NCBI GenBank assembly: GCA_021805025.1
Contig: JAJZGF010000003.1
Location: 26,948-90,947 of the forward strand
Direction of reading: 5' to 3'
Origin: Acidobacteriota bacterium
Lineage (GTDB): Bacteria > Acidobacteriota > Terriglobia > Terriglobales > Acidobacteriaceae
Length of the DNA stretch: 64,000 nucleotides
Position numbers and translations under genes: made by a program. Numbering within the stretch: the first letter of the stretch is position 1; every line of letters starts with the position of its first letter. Below are positions 48,900 to 59,317 of this stretch, piece after piece. The notes under the pieces are model-generated. The model searched no databases. It saw nothing but the letters and a program-made list of their open reading frames with translations, and was not told the DNA's origin.

Positions 48900-49934
48900 T
48901 CACGCAAGCAGGTGCTTCGCAACCTTGATGTATAACTCCACCGCTTCCAGCAGTTCCTTCTTGGCTAGCTTCTCATGCGGCGTATGCGCCACGTGAATCG
49001 ATCCCGGCCCCAGCAGCAGAGGCTCTCCCCAGTTACTCAGCTGCGGAATATCCGTGGTGAACTTGGCGATCATGGTCGGCAACCCCTCCACGGCGCGCAG
49101 CCGGACAAATGGAATATCCAGCGTGAAGTCCACCTCCGCCAGCCCTGCCGCGGCATCCACAATTGCCTTCCGCACCGGCGTCGAATCGCCCACCAGCCGC
49201 ACCAGCACCTGCGCTTCCGCCTTGTCGGCAATCACGTTCGGCGCATATCCACCCTGCACCTGGCCTATGTTCAGCGTGCTCGGTCCCACATCCTCCGTAA
49301 CCGGCAACTCCAATGCCAGCAGCCTGCCCAGCGCCTCCACCAGTTTGTGCACCGCACTTTCGCCCAGCTCAGGGTAGGCCGAATGCGCCATCTTGCCGCT
49401 TGAGCGCAGCACCGTGCGCAACGACCCCTTGGATGCCAGAGCCAGGCGGTTGTCCGTTGGCTCGCCGTTGATCAGAAACCGGCTGCCCTTCGGCGAAAGA
49501 TTGGCTACTTTCGCTCCGGCCGAGTCCCGCTCTTCGCCGGAGACAAACAGCATCCCCACGCGCAGGCCCGCTGCGCGCAGTGCCTCCGCCGCCGCTGCTT
49601 GCGCGGCAATGATGCCCTTGGCATCGGAAACTCCGCGCCCGTACAGGAACTCCGCATCCTCGCGAAACGGGATGTACGGCGGTACCGTGTCCAGGTGCGT
49701 CGAGAAAACAAGATCCGGCGTCTGCCCAAAGGTGCCTGCATAGATGTTCCAGCGCTTGTCATTCGACCCGCTCTCTGGAGGTTGCGGAACCGGTGTCTTT
49801 TCCACCACCCACCCGCGCTCCAGCAGGAATCGATTCAGAAACTCGCCAACCGCGCCTTCGTGATAGGTCGTGGACTCGATTGCGACCAATTCACGGGTTA
49901 GCTGAATGGGATCGATGGATGCAGAATCTGGCAT
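48900..49934 (-). CDS. M20 family metallopeptidase (ArgE/DapE type)
   Basis: LVFSTHLDTVPPYIPF, GRGVSDAKGIIAAQ, LFVSGEERDSAG. Confidence 0.92.
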   Translation of the reverse strand: MPDSASIDPIQLTRELVAIESTTYHEGAVGEFLNRFLLERGWVVEKTPVPQPPESGSNDKRWNIYAGTFGQTPDLVFSTHLDTVPPYIPFREDAEFLYGRGVSDAKGIIAAQAAAAEALRAAGLRVGMLFVSGEERDSAGAKVANLSPKGSRFLINGEPTDNRLALASKGSLRTVLRSSGKMAHSAYPELGESAVHKLVEALGRLLALELPVTEDVGPSTLNIGQVQGGYAPNVIADKAEAQVLVRLVGDSTPVRKAIVDAAAGLAEVDFTLDIPFVRLRAVEGLPTMIAKFTTDIPQLSNWGEPLLLGPGSIHVAHTPHEKLAKKELLEAVELYIKVAKHLLA

Positions 49935-50085
49935 GATGCTGCCAGAATACCTCATCAAGCGAACCGCCCCCTGCCAACGGCTTCTGGAAGACCCTCGCGC
50001 TCAGCATTTCAGGCTAGTTCAGCGATTTATTCTTCTGCCTGCTTCGGCCCCGCGATCCGGCCGGTGCGCGTAGAATATGGCCTGA

Positions 50086-50778
50086 ATGATCCACTCAAGT
50101 CCACCCGTTCATGCCGGTGCGCGGCTCCGCACGGTCGATCTCGTCGGCCCCGCGGGACGACTTGAAGCGCTCCTCAATGAAGGCTCGCCCGAAGCCCGCT
50201 TTGCCGCGCTCGTCTGCCATCCCCACCCCGCGGGCGGCGGATCCATGCACAACAAGGTTGTCTATCACGTCATGAAGGCGCTCAATGCCCCCGAGCGGGG
50301 ACTCTCGCTGCCTGTGCTCCGCTTCAACTTCCGCGGTACGGGCCTCAGCGAGGGCATCCACGACGGCCACGCCGAAACAGGCGATGTACTGGCCGCTCTC
50401 GACTGGCTTGAACGTGAGTTCGACTTGCCGATCGTCCTTACCGGATTCAGCTTCGGCGCAGCCATGGCAACCTTCGCCTGTTGCGACACGCTCCAGCCGC
50501 GCGCAAACCTGCACGCACTCGCTCTCCTGGGCCTGCCCACACAGGCTGCGGGCCGCTACTACCGCTACGCCTTCCTCCATCACTGTTCTCTACCCAAACT
50601 CTTCCTCAGCGGCGGCTGCGACGAGTACGCGCCCGCCGCAGATCTGCAACAGGTCGTTGCCCATGCGGCTGAACCCAAACAACTGGTGCTCCTACCCGGC
50701 GCCGATCACTTTTTTGCCGGCCGGCTTGAAGCGATGCAAAACACGCTCGCAGCCTGGCTCAAGGAGCAACTGGCATGA
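50086..50778 (+). CDS. Alpha/beta hydrolase
   Basis: ALVCHPHPAGGGSMHNKVVYHV, LRFNFRGTGLSEG, LTGFSFGAAMA. Confidence 0.9.
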   Translation: MIHSSPPVHAGARLRTVDLVGPAGRLEALLNEGSPEARFAALVCHPHPAGGGSMHNKVVYHVMKALNAPERGLSLPVLRFNFRGTGLSEGIHDGHAETGDVLAALDWLEREFDLPIVLTGFSFGAAMATFACCDTLQPRANLHALALLGLPTQAAGRYYRYAFLHHCSLPKLFLSGGCDEYAPAADLQQVVAHAAEPKQLVLLPGADHFFAGRLEAMQNTLAAWLKEQLA

Positions 50779-52226
50779 CCCCTGTCGCCGATTCCGCCCT
50801 CGACCCCCTCCACGCCATAGCCACTGAAATCTTCACCGGCGCCCTCGCCGCCTGCGATATTCCCTCCGCATTCGACCGTCGAGTTCGCTTTGAAGGCGGG
50901 GTCATCAAGCGTCTTTGGTCTGACGGCAGCGGCCCTGAGGAGATCAACCTTGCGGATTTCCGGCGCATCTTTGTCGTCGCCATGGGCAAGGCAGCCGGCC
51001 CCATGCTTGACGTGCTCCTTAGCCGAATGAAGCGCCGCAAGGGACTGCGCGGCATCTGCTGCTCCAAGTACCTGCCCGCGAAACGCAACTGGCGCTTCCG
51101 CTACTTCGAGGGCGGCCATCCCCTGCCCAATGAAGACTCCTTCGCTGCCGCTCGCGCTACGCTCGCTCTGCTCAAAAAAGCAAAGAAGGACACACTCATT
51201 TTTTTCCTCATCTCCGGCGGCGGCTCGGCCATGTTTGACCTGCCGCTCGACCCCCATATCTCGCTCGCTGACACGATCACCTTCCATGAAGTCCTGCTCG
51301 CCTCCGGCGCTCCCATTCACGAGATCAATACGCTTCGCAAGCACTTTTCCGCCGTCAAGGGCGGTCGTCTTGCCATGGCCGCGCCTGATGCCACAAAAAT
51401 CAGCCTGCTCGTCCCCGACGTCCCGCTTCGCTCTCTCGACGCGCTCTCTTCCGGTCCCACCTCGCCGGATCACACCACCGTCCTTGAAGTCCGCGACATC
51501 CTGGCAAGGTATTCCATGAGTGAAAAGCTCCCGCCGGCAATCCGTGGATTTCTTGAACGCCCGGATCTGCCGGAATCGCCCGGCAACAAAGGATGGCTGC
51601 CTCCGTTCTTCGCGCTGGCCGCGCGCGGCGCCTCGCAGTTCCGGCGCGTTGCGGCAGATGCGTCCATGGATGGAGAAAACAAGGCCTTTCGCGACTCGGT
51701 CTTTGAAATCCTGCTTTCCAGCCACGATCTGGTCGAAAATGCCCGCACCCTGGCCCAAAAGGCCGGCTACTTTGTCGCCGTGGACAACTCCTGCGACGAT
51801 TGGGACTATGCGGATGCCGCCCGCTATCTGCTCGGCCGCTTTCACGAGTTGCGCGCAATCCATCCGCGCCTCTGCCTTATCTCCGGCGGAGAGGTTACCG
51901 TCACCATGGATCGCACGCCCGGAGCCGGAGGACGCAACCAGCAATTCGCACTGGCCTGCGCAATCGACCTGGCAAGCTACCCCGGCGAATTGCTCACCGT
52001 CCTCAGCGCAGGATCTGACGGCATCGACGGTAACACCAGGACCGCCGGCGCCATCGCCGACCCCACCACTGTCCTCCGAGCCCAGGCTTTCGGCTTCGGC
52101 CCGGAGCAGTCATTGCACGACTTCAATGCCTGCCCGCTGTTCACCGCCCTGGGCGATGCCGTCGTCACTGGCCCCACCGGCCAGAATCTGCGCGATCTGC
52201 GTCTGCTCATCGCGCACCGTGCCTGA
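50775..52226 (+). CDS. Glycerate kinase (DUF4147 / GckA type)
   Basis: FVVAMGKAAGPMLDVLLSR, FLISGGGSAMFDLP, LISGGEVTVTMDRTPGAGGRNQQFALA; ATGA overlap with the previous gene. Confidence 0.93.
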   Translation: MTPVADSALDPLHAIATEIFTGALAACDIPSAFDRRVRFEGGVIKRLWSDGSGPEEINLADFRRIFVVAMGKAAGPMLDVLLSRMKRRKGLRGICCSKYLPAKRNWRFRYFEGGHPLPNEDSFAAARATLALLKKAKKDTLIFFLISGGGSAMFDLPLDPHISLADTITFHEVLLASGAPIHEINTLRKHFSAVKGGRLAMAAPDATKISLLVPDVPLRSLDALSSGPTSPDHTTVLEVRDILARYSMSEKLPPAIRGFLERPDLPESPGNKGWLPPFFALAARGASQFRRVAADASMDGENKAFRDSVFEILLSSHDLVENARTLAQKAGYFVAVDNSCDDWDYADAARYLLGRFHELRAIHPRLCLISGGEVTVTMDRTPGAGGRNQQFALACAIDLASYPGELLTVLSAGSDGIDGNTRTAGAIADPTTVLRAQAFGFGPEQSLHDFNACPLFTALGDAVVTGPTGQNLRDLRLLIAHRA

Positions 52227-52289
52227 TCGCGAAAAAGTGCTCCGGCCGGCACCGGAATTCAGAGGTCAAGCCGCCCACTTTTCGCGAAA
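52227..52289 (+). promoter_or_regulatory. Candidate LacI-family operator with extended inverted repeat
   Basis: TCGCGAAAAAGTG (52227-52239) inverted versus CACTTTTCGCGA (52276-52287); right copy contains the palindrome TTTCGCGAAA (52280-52289). Confidence 0.45.
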
Positions 52290-52317
52290 CAAGGCCAGTT
52301 GTTTTAGGATTAGGCTC

Positions 52318-53376
52318 GTGGCTCGACGTGCAATCCGCAAGACTCTAGAGAAAACCCCAGATATCCGCGCCGTGGCAACTCTCGCCAGGGTCTCCATCGC
52401 CACGGTCTCCAGAACCATCAACGGCGCACCGGTGGTGAGCGAAAGGCTTGCCAAACGCGTCTGGGCCGCCATTGAACAGCTCAATTACTTTCCCAATACA
52501 CTGGCCCGCAGCCTTGTCTCGGGCCGCAGTCGCATCCTTGGCATCATCGTTGAAAACATCACCAACCCTTTCTTCCCTGAACTCATCCAGAGTTTTGAAG
52601 AGATTGCAGTCGCCAACGGATACGAGATTCTCGTCAGTTCCTCCAATAGCGACCCCGCCATCCTCACAACCTGCGTCCGCCGCATGATCGAACGCAAGGT
52701 TGAAGGTGTCGCCGTGCTCACCTTCGGTGAAGAAGAACCCGTTCTCGAGCAGCTTGCCTACCACGACATCCCGATGGTCCTTGCGGAGTTCCACCTGGAT
52801 GACCCCAAGGCCAGCACCATCGTCCTCGATTACGCCACCGGGATTCGCGCAGCCGTTCAACACCTCGCAGAGCTGGGCCATCGCAAGATCGCTTTCCTCG
52901 CCGGCCCGCACTCCATCCACTCTGCTGTCACCCGCGAAAACGACTTCCGAACCGCCTTGCAGGAAGCCGGCCTCGCCATCCAGAAGAAATGGATCATCGA
53001 GTGCAATCACAAGCCCAGAGGCGGTATTGCAGGCTTCGAGCGGCTGCAGTCGCTAGCGTCACGCCCCACGGCAATCCTTTGCTCCAACGACATGACCGCC
53101 ATCGGCGTCCTCCGTGCCGCTTACCTCAAAGGCCTCAAGGTGCCACAGGATCTCTCCGTCATCGGTCTCGACGACATCGACTTTGCCGAGTTCACGCTCC
53201 CTCCGCTCACCACCATCCGCCTCTCCCGCGTTGAACTGGCCCGCGCCGCCTTCGAGGCATTGCGCCAGCAGGCTGAGCTTCCGCCAGGCGCCAAGGTGCA
53301 GCGCGAGTTCCTCGTCTCGACAAGTCTCGTCACTCGCGGCTCCACCGGCGCACCCCCAACCCAGCCGGCGGGGTAA
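52318..53376 (+). CDS. LacI family transcriptional regulator
   Basis: DIRAVATLARVSIATVSRTINGAPVVSERLAKRVWAAIEQLNYFPNTLARSLVSGRSRILGIIVENITNPFF; likely GTG start at 52318. Confidence 0.92.
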   Translation: MARRAIRKTLEKTPDIRAVATLARVSIATVSRTINGAPVVSERLAKRVWAAIEQLNYFPNTLARSLVSGRSRILGIIVENITNPFFPELIQSFEEIAVANGYEILVSSSNSDPAILTTCVRRMIERKVEGVAVLTFGEEEPVLEQLAYHDIPMVLAEFHLDDPKASTIVLDYATGIRAAVQHLAELGHRKIAFLAGPHSIHSAVTRENDFRTALQEAGLAIQKKWIIECNHKPRGGIAGFERLQSLASRPTAILCSNDMTAIGVLRAAYLKGLKVPQDLSVIGLDDIDFAEFTLPPLTTIRLSRVELARAAFEALRQQAELPPGAKVQREFLVSTSLVTRGSTGAPPTQPAG

Positions 53377-53506
53377 TCGCACCACCCGAGGTGCCTGGGA
53401 GACGGATTGCTCGCATTGCAGATCGATAAGGCAGCCGAACGGCAAAGCAGGCGACAGGCATTTCACTCGATACACAATCAAGATGACGGAAATGGCGCTG
53501 CTTTCG

Positions 53507-54881
53507 TCAGTGCCGATTCCCCGGCATCTCATGTCCGCCCTGATGCAAAACCATGGACGTAAACCTCCCGCTGGCATCCGGCACAAACTCAAACTCGGAA
53601 TACACCTGCGGCGCATAGAAATGCGGATGGCCATCCTTGACGCCCAGATACATCAGCGGCAGCGCCGGCTGTCCGGTTCCCTGCGCCGTCAATGCATCGC
53701 CGGAGACGGCAAAGGTGATTGCAAATGTCGGAGCCAGATCGTAAACGCCCGCAAACTTCGCCAATTCCTCCTTCGTGATGGGAACAGCTTGATATTCGCT
53801 CGGCAGCGTCACCGGCTTGCCCAGCGCCACGTCCAGCAGCTGATCGCCCATGGTGCCCGGCACCGCGCCGTTTACATTGCTCAGCACAATCACTGCGATG
53901 CGCCGATCCGGCACATAGGCAAGATGCGTATTGAATCCCTCGATGCCGCCTTCGTGGTCCACCACCTGAACGCCGTCTTTCGCCTGCACGAACACTCCCA
54001 GGCCGTAATTCCCCTTGCCCGGCGTGGTCATCAGCTTCAGTGAATCCGCCGAGAGAACCATGTCGCCAAACAGACCATGTTCCCACTTCAGCAGGTCTCC
54101 TGTGGTGGAGTAGATGGAGCCCGCGGCCCACGGCACCGACATTGACTCCGACCGAGCCACCATCAGCCCGCTTTCTCCCGGCCTGTAGCCTTCCGCTCGC
54201 TTCGGCAGAATCAACCCATCGTCATCCAGCCCGGAATCCTTCATCCCCAGCGGTTCAAAAATCCGCTCCCGCAGCAGGTCGCCGTACTTCTTGCCGCTCA
54301 CCTTTTCAATCACCGCGCCCAGCACCTCATAGTTCGAGTTGCTGTATTCAAACTTGCTGCCGGGCTCAAACTCCAACGGCTTATCTTCAAAAAACGCCAG
54401 CTCTTCGGCAGAAGTGTGCGGACTTGCCGCCCATGTACCAAAGGTTTTCAGATTGGTGAAGTTCGGAATTCCCGAGGTGTGCCCCAGTAGATTTGCCAGC
54501 GTAATCTTCTCCCAGGTCTTCGGCGCATCCGGCAGGTATTTGCTTGCCGGGTCGTTGATGTTCAGTTTGCCGTCCTGCTGCAGCAGCAGAACCAGCGTCG
54601 CCGTGAACTGTTTGGTCAGCGAGCCGAGCCGGAACTTCACATCAGGCGTGTTGGGAATCTCCCATTCCAGGTCCGCCATTCCATAGCCCTTGTCCAGCAG
54701 CACCTTGTCGCCGTCAGCGACCAGCACCGTGCCCATAAAGGCCTGATGGGGCGTGTAGGATGCAGCAATCTGGTTGAGCCGAGCCTTTACCGCCGCATCA
54801 TCCATTCCCTGAGCCGTGCCCCGTGCACACGCCGGCGCCCACAAAGCTGCCCATACGATTCCCACAATGAAACGCTTCATC
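53507..54881 (-). CDS. Serine hydrolase, class C beta-lactamase-like
   Basis: KFRLGSLTKQFTATLVLLL (SxxK), FEYSNSNYEVLGAVIEKVSG (YSN). Confidence 0.9.
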
Positions 54882-54997
54882 CGCAGTCCTCCTGGCCCAC
54901 GCGGGCTTTCCCATGTTCTGACGGGGCCAATTAAAGCACACGAAGGGGCATCTCTCCGAAGTCGCACCGTATTCGTTACGAAGATTGCGGTGGAAAG

Positions 54998-57214
54998 CTA
55001 TTTTCTGTCCAGTCGGAACGCCGCCGCCTTGAAATCCCCGCGGAAGCCTGGGTCCATATCCAGCCCATGGTTCATCCACCATGCGCCGCTGGCCGCGGCC
55101 GGCGTTCCCGCCCTCGCCTTGCCCTCTATCGAGGTCAGCGCATACTCCGCCGCCGGGTCCAGTCCTTTCAGCTTCAGCCGCGGAAACAGCCGCCCCTCTT
55201 GCGTCGAGTGAATGTAGAGAAACACCACGGACTGGCTCTTGTCGTGATTCACCGTCTGTGTCGCCGAGAACTCGCTCCCATTCAACGGAGAGATAAGCCG
55301 GTACAGATCGCCCTGCACAATCGTCGCCTGCACCGGGTGATACGCCGCAATCAGACGCTTGGCCGTGGCCGTCTCCTCGTCATTCCATTTGCCGATGTCC
55401 GCGCCTATCCCCAGCGAACCCTCCATCGAGCTCAACATCCGGTAGGTCAGTGAGGTCGCGCGCAGGTTCAGCCAGTGCGGCGAGTCCGTCACCCACGCCA
55501 TCATCACCTGCGGCGTGTAGGCATAAGTGAATCCGTCCTGCTGGGTCAGCCGGTCAAAAGGATCGGTGTTGTCCGATGGCCACACCTCATCGGCATACTT
55601 CAGAATCCCGAGATCCACGCGCCCGCCACCACCCGAGCAAGACTCCAGTTCCACCTTCGGATGCCGTTTGTGCAGTTCCTCGAGAATGCCGTAGAGGTTC
55701 TGCGTAAACGCGACATACACCTTCTTCTGTTCCGCTGCCGGCAACTGGTCCCATCCCGGTTCGCTCCAGTTGCGGTTATAGTCCCACTTCAGAAAGGCAA
55801 TGTCATTCTCCGTCAGCAGCTTGTCGAGGAAATCAAGCACGTAGTCGCGCACATCCGGCCGTGCAAGATTGAGCACAAGCTGGTTACGCAGCTCGCTCCG
55901 CGGACGCCCCGGAAAGTTCAGCACCCAGTCCGGGTGCCTGCGGTAGAGGTCCGAATTCGGATTCACCATCTCCGGCTCGACCCATAAGCCAAAGTCCATC
56001 CCCAACGCATGTACCTTGTCGATCAGCGGCTTCAGCCCATGGGGAAATTTCTCCGCGTTCACATACCAGTCGCCCAGCCCCGCGTGGTCGTCTTTGCGCT
56101 GGCCAAACCAGCCGTCATCCATGACAAAGCGGTCCACACCCAGCGCCGCTGCCTTCTCCGCCAGCGCCATCTGTCCCGCCTCGGTCACGTTGAACTCGGT
56201 GGCCTCCCACGAGTTGTAGATCACAGGCCGCGGCTTCGGCGCGGCATCCTCGCCGGTCCCAATCCGGTGCGGCAGAATATGCGCAATCTCAAAGTGGTGC
56301 AGCAGCCGCGATGCGCCGCCCAGTCCATGGGCAGAGTAGCCACCATAAAACACCGGCGTCTCCAGCTTTTCGCCGGGATGCAGCACATAGCCGAAGTCAA
56401 AGGGATTGAAGCCACCCGTCACCCGCACCTCGTCCAGCTGGTCTTGCTCCACGGTGATGCGCCACGAGCCGCTCCACGCCAGCGCGCCAAACCACACCTC
56501 GCCCGCATCCTCGCTCGGCGCGCCCGCCTGGATCGCAAACCACGGATTCGCCTGGTGACCCGTCGTCCCGCGCCGGCTCTCGATCACGCGCGCGCCCGGA
56601 TTCAGAGTCTCCTGCGTCAGCGTCCACTCGCCCGCCCAGCGCCCCGTCAGGTAGTTCAGTGAGTAGTGCGCCGGCGGCAGAGCCCACGCCGCCGCGGCAG
56701 CCTGCTCAATCGTTACCGGCTGCGATTCGCGATTCTCAATCGTCGCCGACCGCGCCAGAATCCCGGTCGCAGGGTCAATCGAGTAGTGCAGCGTCACATA
56801 GACCGCGCGCTGAATATCCTTCAGCACCACTTCGAAGCCGTTCGCCGTCGCCGTTTCGGCCTCGTAGTGCAGCACCAGATCGCGGTTGCCATCGGCAAAG
56901 GTCACCTTCAGCGCCGGCTCTACAAACAGTCCGGCGCCCCAACCCGCATACTCCTGCGGCGTGTTGGTGTAAGAAGAATCAAAGGATGCCCACTCCGGCA
57001 TCGGCACAGCCTGGCTAAACTGATCCTTCGCCCCCAGCCGCCCGCCCCAGTAGAGCTGCTGCAGTTCCCCGCGCGGATTCACACCGAAGACATAAGAAAC
57101 ATTCCCGCCATCTATTCGAAACACCTTGGCGGCTCCGTCATAGGTAGCGGCAGCTTGTCCGCCGGCAAGCGTACAGGCAACAAGCAACGCGCCTAATGTA
57201 AAGGCTTTCATCAT
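54998..57214 (-). CDS. Alpha-galactosidase (GH36-like), secreted
   Basis: RFVMDDGWFGQRKDDHAGLGDWYVNAEKFPHGLKPLIDKVHALGMDFGLWVEPEMVNPNSDLYRRHPDWVL; IAFLKWDYNR; LESCSGGGGRVDLGIL. Confidence 0.95.
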   Translation of the reverse strand: MMKAFTLGALLVACTLAGGQAAATYDGAAKVFRIDGGNVSYVFGVNPRGELQQLYWGGRLGAKDQFSQAVPMPEWASFDSSYTNTPQEYAGWGAGLFVEPALKVTFADGNRDLVLHYEAETATANGFEVVLKDIQRAVYVTLHYSIDPATGILARSATIENRESQPVTIEQAAAAAWALPPAHYSLNYLTGRWAGEWTLTQETLNPGARVIESRRGTTGHQANPWFAIQAGAPSEDAGEVWFGALAWSGSWRITVEQDQLDEVRVTGGFNPFDFGYVLHPGEKLETPVFYGGYSAHGLGGASRLLHHFEIAHILPHRIGTGEDAAPKPRPVIYNSWEATEFNVTEAGQMALAEKAAALGVDRFVMDDGWFGQRKDDHAGLGDWYVNAEKFPHGLKPLIDKVHALGMDFGLWVEPEMVNPNSDLYRRHPDWVLNFPGRPRSELRNQLVLNLARPDVRDYVLDFLDKLLTENDIAFLKWDYNRNWSEPGWDQLPAAEQKKVYVAFTQNLYGILEELHKRHPKVELESCSGGGGRVDLGILKYADEVWPSDNTDPFDRLTQQDGFTYAYTPQVMMAWVTDSPHWLNLRATSLTYRMLSSMEGSLGIGADIGKWNDEETATAKRLIAAYHPVQATIVQGDLYRLISPLNGSEFSATQTVNHDKSQSVVFLYIHSTQEGRLFPRLKLKGLDPAAEYALTSIEGKARAGTPAAASGAWWMNHGLDMDPGFRGDFKAAAFRLDRK

Positions 57215-57368
57215 CCGGCAAACCTCGCCTTTCTTTTCCAACCGGCCCATCATACCACCCCATCATCTGCTCTCGTGATCGGCGCGCACCACTACCGTTC
57301 ACCCGCACCGCACGCTGAACAACGCGCAGCAATGGTCTATCCTGTAGGCATCCTCGGAGGCCCCACAC

Positions 57369-58805
57369 GTGCTAGCTCTTACCTTCAAGCCCCCGGCGCG
57401 CCCTACACCCGCCGAACAGATCGCCGAGGCCCTCGAGCGTATTGGCCCACTGCACGGCGTCCCCCTCGATGAGCGCCTCTGGCTCGCACGCCACGGCGAA
57501 GAATTCATCGCCGAACCCGGCGACATCCTTTTTGAAGAGGGCACGCAAGCCGAGCACATGATCCTCATCCTCAAAGGTGAGATCCACGTCCGCCGTCAGC
57601 GCGGAGGACCCATGGCGCTGTTCATCGGCCGCGCCGGCCAGATGACTGGCCTGTTACCTTTCTCGCGCATGAAAACCTACGGCGGCCAGGGCTTTGCCGT
57701 CTCAAAAGCCTGGGCGCTCTTTATTCACCAGTCGCTCTTTCCTCAAATGCTGGCTGCCATCCCGACCATGACACAGCGCGTTGTAGCCACGCTGCTCGAC
57801 CGCGTCCGCGAGGTCACCCGCATCGAGCAGCAGGCGGAAAAGCTGACAGCACTGGGCAAACTGGCCGGCAATCTTGCCCACGAGCTCAACAATCCCGCAT
57901 CGGCCGCGCAGCGCGCAGCCGCCGGTCTCGTCACTGAATTGCGCGCCAACCGCGCAAACCGCTTCAAGCTCGTCAACCTCTGCCTCAATGAGGAACAGAT
58001 CCGCGCCGTCGAAGATTGGGAGCAACGCATCCTCAGCCGCAGCGCGGAGACCCACACAACCGATGCCGCGGCGATCATCAGCCGCGAAGAATCCCTCCGC
58101 AAATGGCTCACCGCACTGCCCTGCGAAGACGCCTGGGACGTCGCCGCACAACTCGGCGATCAGCTTGCCACCGTCGATGACCTCATCGCCTTGAGGGCTT
58201 TCCTTGAACCGCGCGAGCTGGGTGTCACCCTGCAGTACTTTGCCCGATACCTGCGCTCCACTCGCTCCGTTGACACGCTGCTCAACTCGACCGCGCGCAT
58301 CTTTGACCTCATCAGCGCCGTCAAGACTTACTCCTACATGGACCGCGCGCCCATTCTTGAAGTGGATGTCCCCGCCGGTCTCGATGCCACCGTGCAGATG
58401 CTTCAGTGGCGCATGAGGGGTGTCACCGTCGAGCGCGACTACCAGTCCGATCTTCCGTGCATCAGCGCCTATGGCAGCGAACTGAATCAGGTGTGGACCG
58501 CGCTCATGGAAAACGCCCTCGACGCCCTCGGCAACCAGGGCCACCTCAAGCTCTCCTGCCGTCTGGAGGGCGAAATGCTCCTCGTAGAAATCTGGGATAC
58601 CGGCCCCGGCATTCCGGCTGAGTTGCAGGACCGCATCTTTGAGCCGTTCTTCACCACAAAGGCGCCCGGCCAGGGACTAGGTCTGGGACTGGACAACGCC
58701 ATGCGCATCGTGCGCAAGCACCGCGGCCACTTGAGCGTACGCTCAGAGCCCGGCTCCACCTGCTTCCGTGTCCGCCTGCCCATGGACCAGTTGCAGGCCT
58801 ATTAG
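57369..58805 (+). CDS. Sensor histidine kinase with N-terminal cyclic-nucleotide-binding (CAP-ED)-like domain
   Basis: GEEFIAEPGDILFEEGTQAEHMILILKGEIHVRRQRGG; LGKLAGNLAHELNNPASAAQRAA; GQGLGLGLDNAMRIVRKHRGHLSVRSEPGSTCFRVRLP. Confidence 0.88.
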   Translation: MLALTFKPPARPTPAEQIAEALERIGPLHGVPLDERLWLARHGEEFIAEPGDILFEEGTQAEHMILILKGEIHVRRQRGGPMALFIGRAGQMTGLLPFSRMKTYGGQGFAVSKAWALFIHQSLFPQMLAAIPTMTQRVVATLLDRVREVTRIEQQAEKLTALGKLAGNLAHELNNPASAAQRAAAGLVTELRANRANRFKLVNLCLNEEQIRAVEDWEQRILSRSAETHTTDAAAIISREESLRKWLTALPCEDAWDVAAQLGDQLATVDDLIALRAFLEPRELGVTLQYFARYLRSTRSVDTLLNSTARIFDLISAVKTYSYMDRAPILEVDVPAGLDATVQMLQWRMRGVTVERDYQSDLPCISAYGSELNQVWTALMENALDALGNQGHLKLSCRLEGEMLLVEIWDTGPGIPAELQDRIFEPFFTTKAPGQGLGLGLDNAMRIVRKHRGHLSVRSEPGSTCFRVRLPMDQLQAY

Positions 58806-58826
58806 GATCCGCCGCGCGTCTCCGCG

Positions 58827-59300
58827 TCAGAACGACACATCCGCCGGCTCGGTCACACGGAGCACCGACTGGTCGCCTGTCTTCTGCTTCCAGGCCGCGC
58901 GAATGGCATCGATCTTGTCTCGATTTTCCTGGGTGTCTGGATAAAGAATGATCAGCATCTTGGTGTGCAGCCGCTCGGGTGCAGTTTCATTCTTGCCCTG
59001 CCACTGCCCGTACACGTCCACCACGCTTAGCCCATCCGGAAAGCGCGGCGTCACGTCCTTGTCGAGAAAGGCACGCCACTCCGCCTCGCCGATCCCCTTT
59101 TGCGGTTGATCCGCGGGCCCCAGGCCAAAATAAAGTTTGGTGTCGACCCAGCCTCTGGTCATGCCGGGATGCGCCGTATCGCCCGTCAGCGTGGGCGCAA
59201 CAGGCGCGGTTACCGGCCCGGTGCGGTGCGCGCAGCCTGCCAGCGTCACCGCCAGAGCAACCACAAAAACACAGCCGCACTGCCGCAACCTCGCGGTCAT
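58827..59300 (-). CDS. DUF3574 lipoprotein
   Basis: Lipobox VVALAVTLAGCAHRTG; TKLYFGLGPADQPQKGIGEAEWRAFLDKDVTPRFPDGLSVVDVYGQW...SVLRVTEPADVSF. Confidence 0.8.
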   Translation of the reverse strand: MTARLRQCGCVFVVALAVTLAGCAHRTGPVTAPVAPTLTGDTAHPGMTRGWVDTKLYFGLGPADQPQKGIGEAEWRAFLDKDVTPRFPDGLSVVDVYGQWQGKNETAPERLHTKMLIILYPDTQENRDKIDAIRAAWKQKTGDQSVLRVTEPADVSF

Positions 59301-59317
59301 TCTCTGTGGACCAGAGT

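Noticed and set aside
50706-51944. 412-aa minus-strand ORF opposite glycerate kinase
   Set aside because: Shadow ORF; the plus strand carries diagnostic glycerate kinase motifs.
51520-52317. 266-residue N-terminal extension of the LacI ORF
   Set aside because: It overlaps glycerate kinase out of frame and has Ser/Pro/Arg-rich junk composition; the HTH begins right after GTG 52318.
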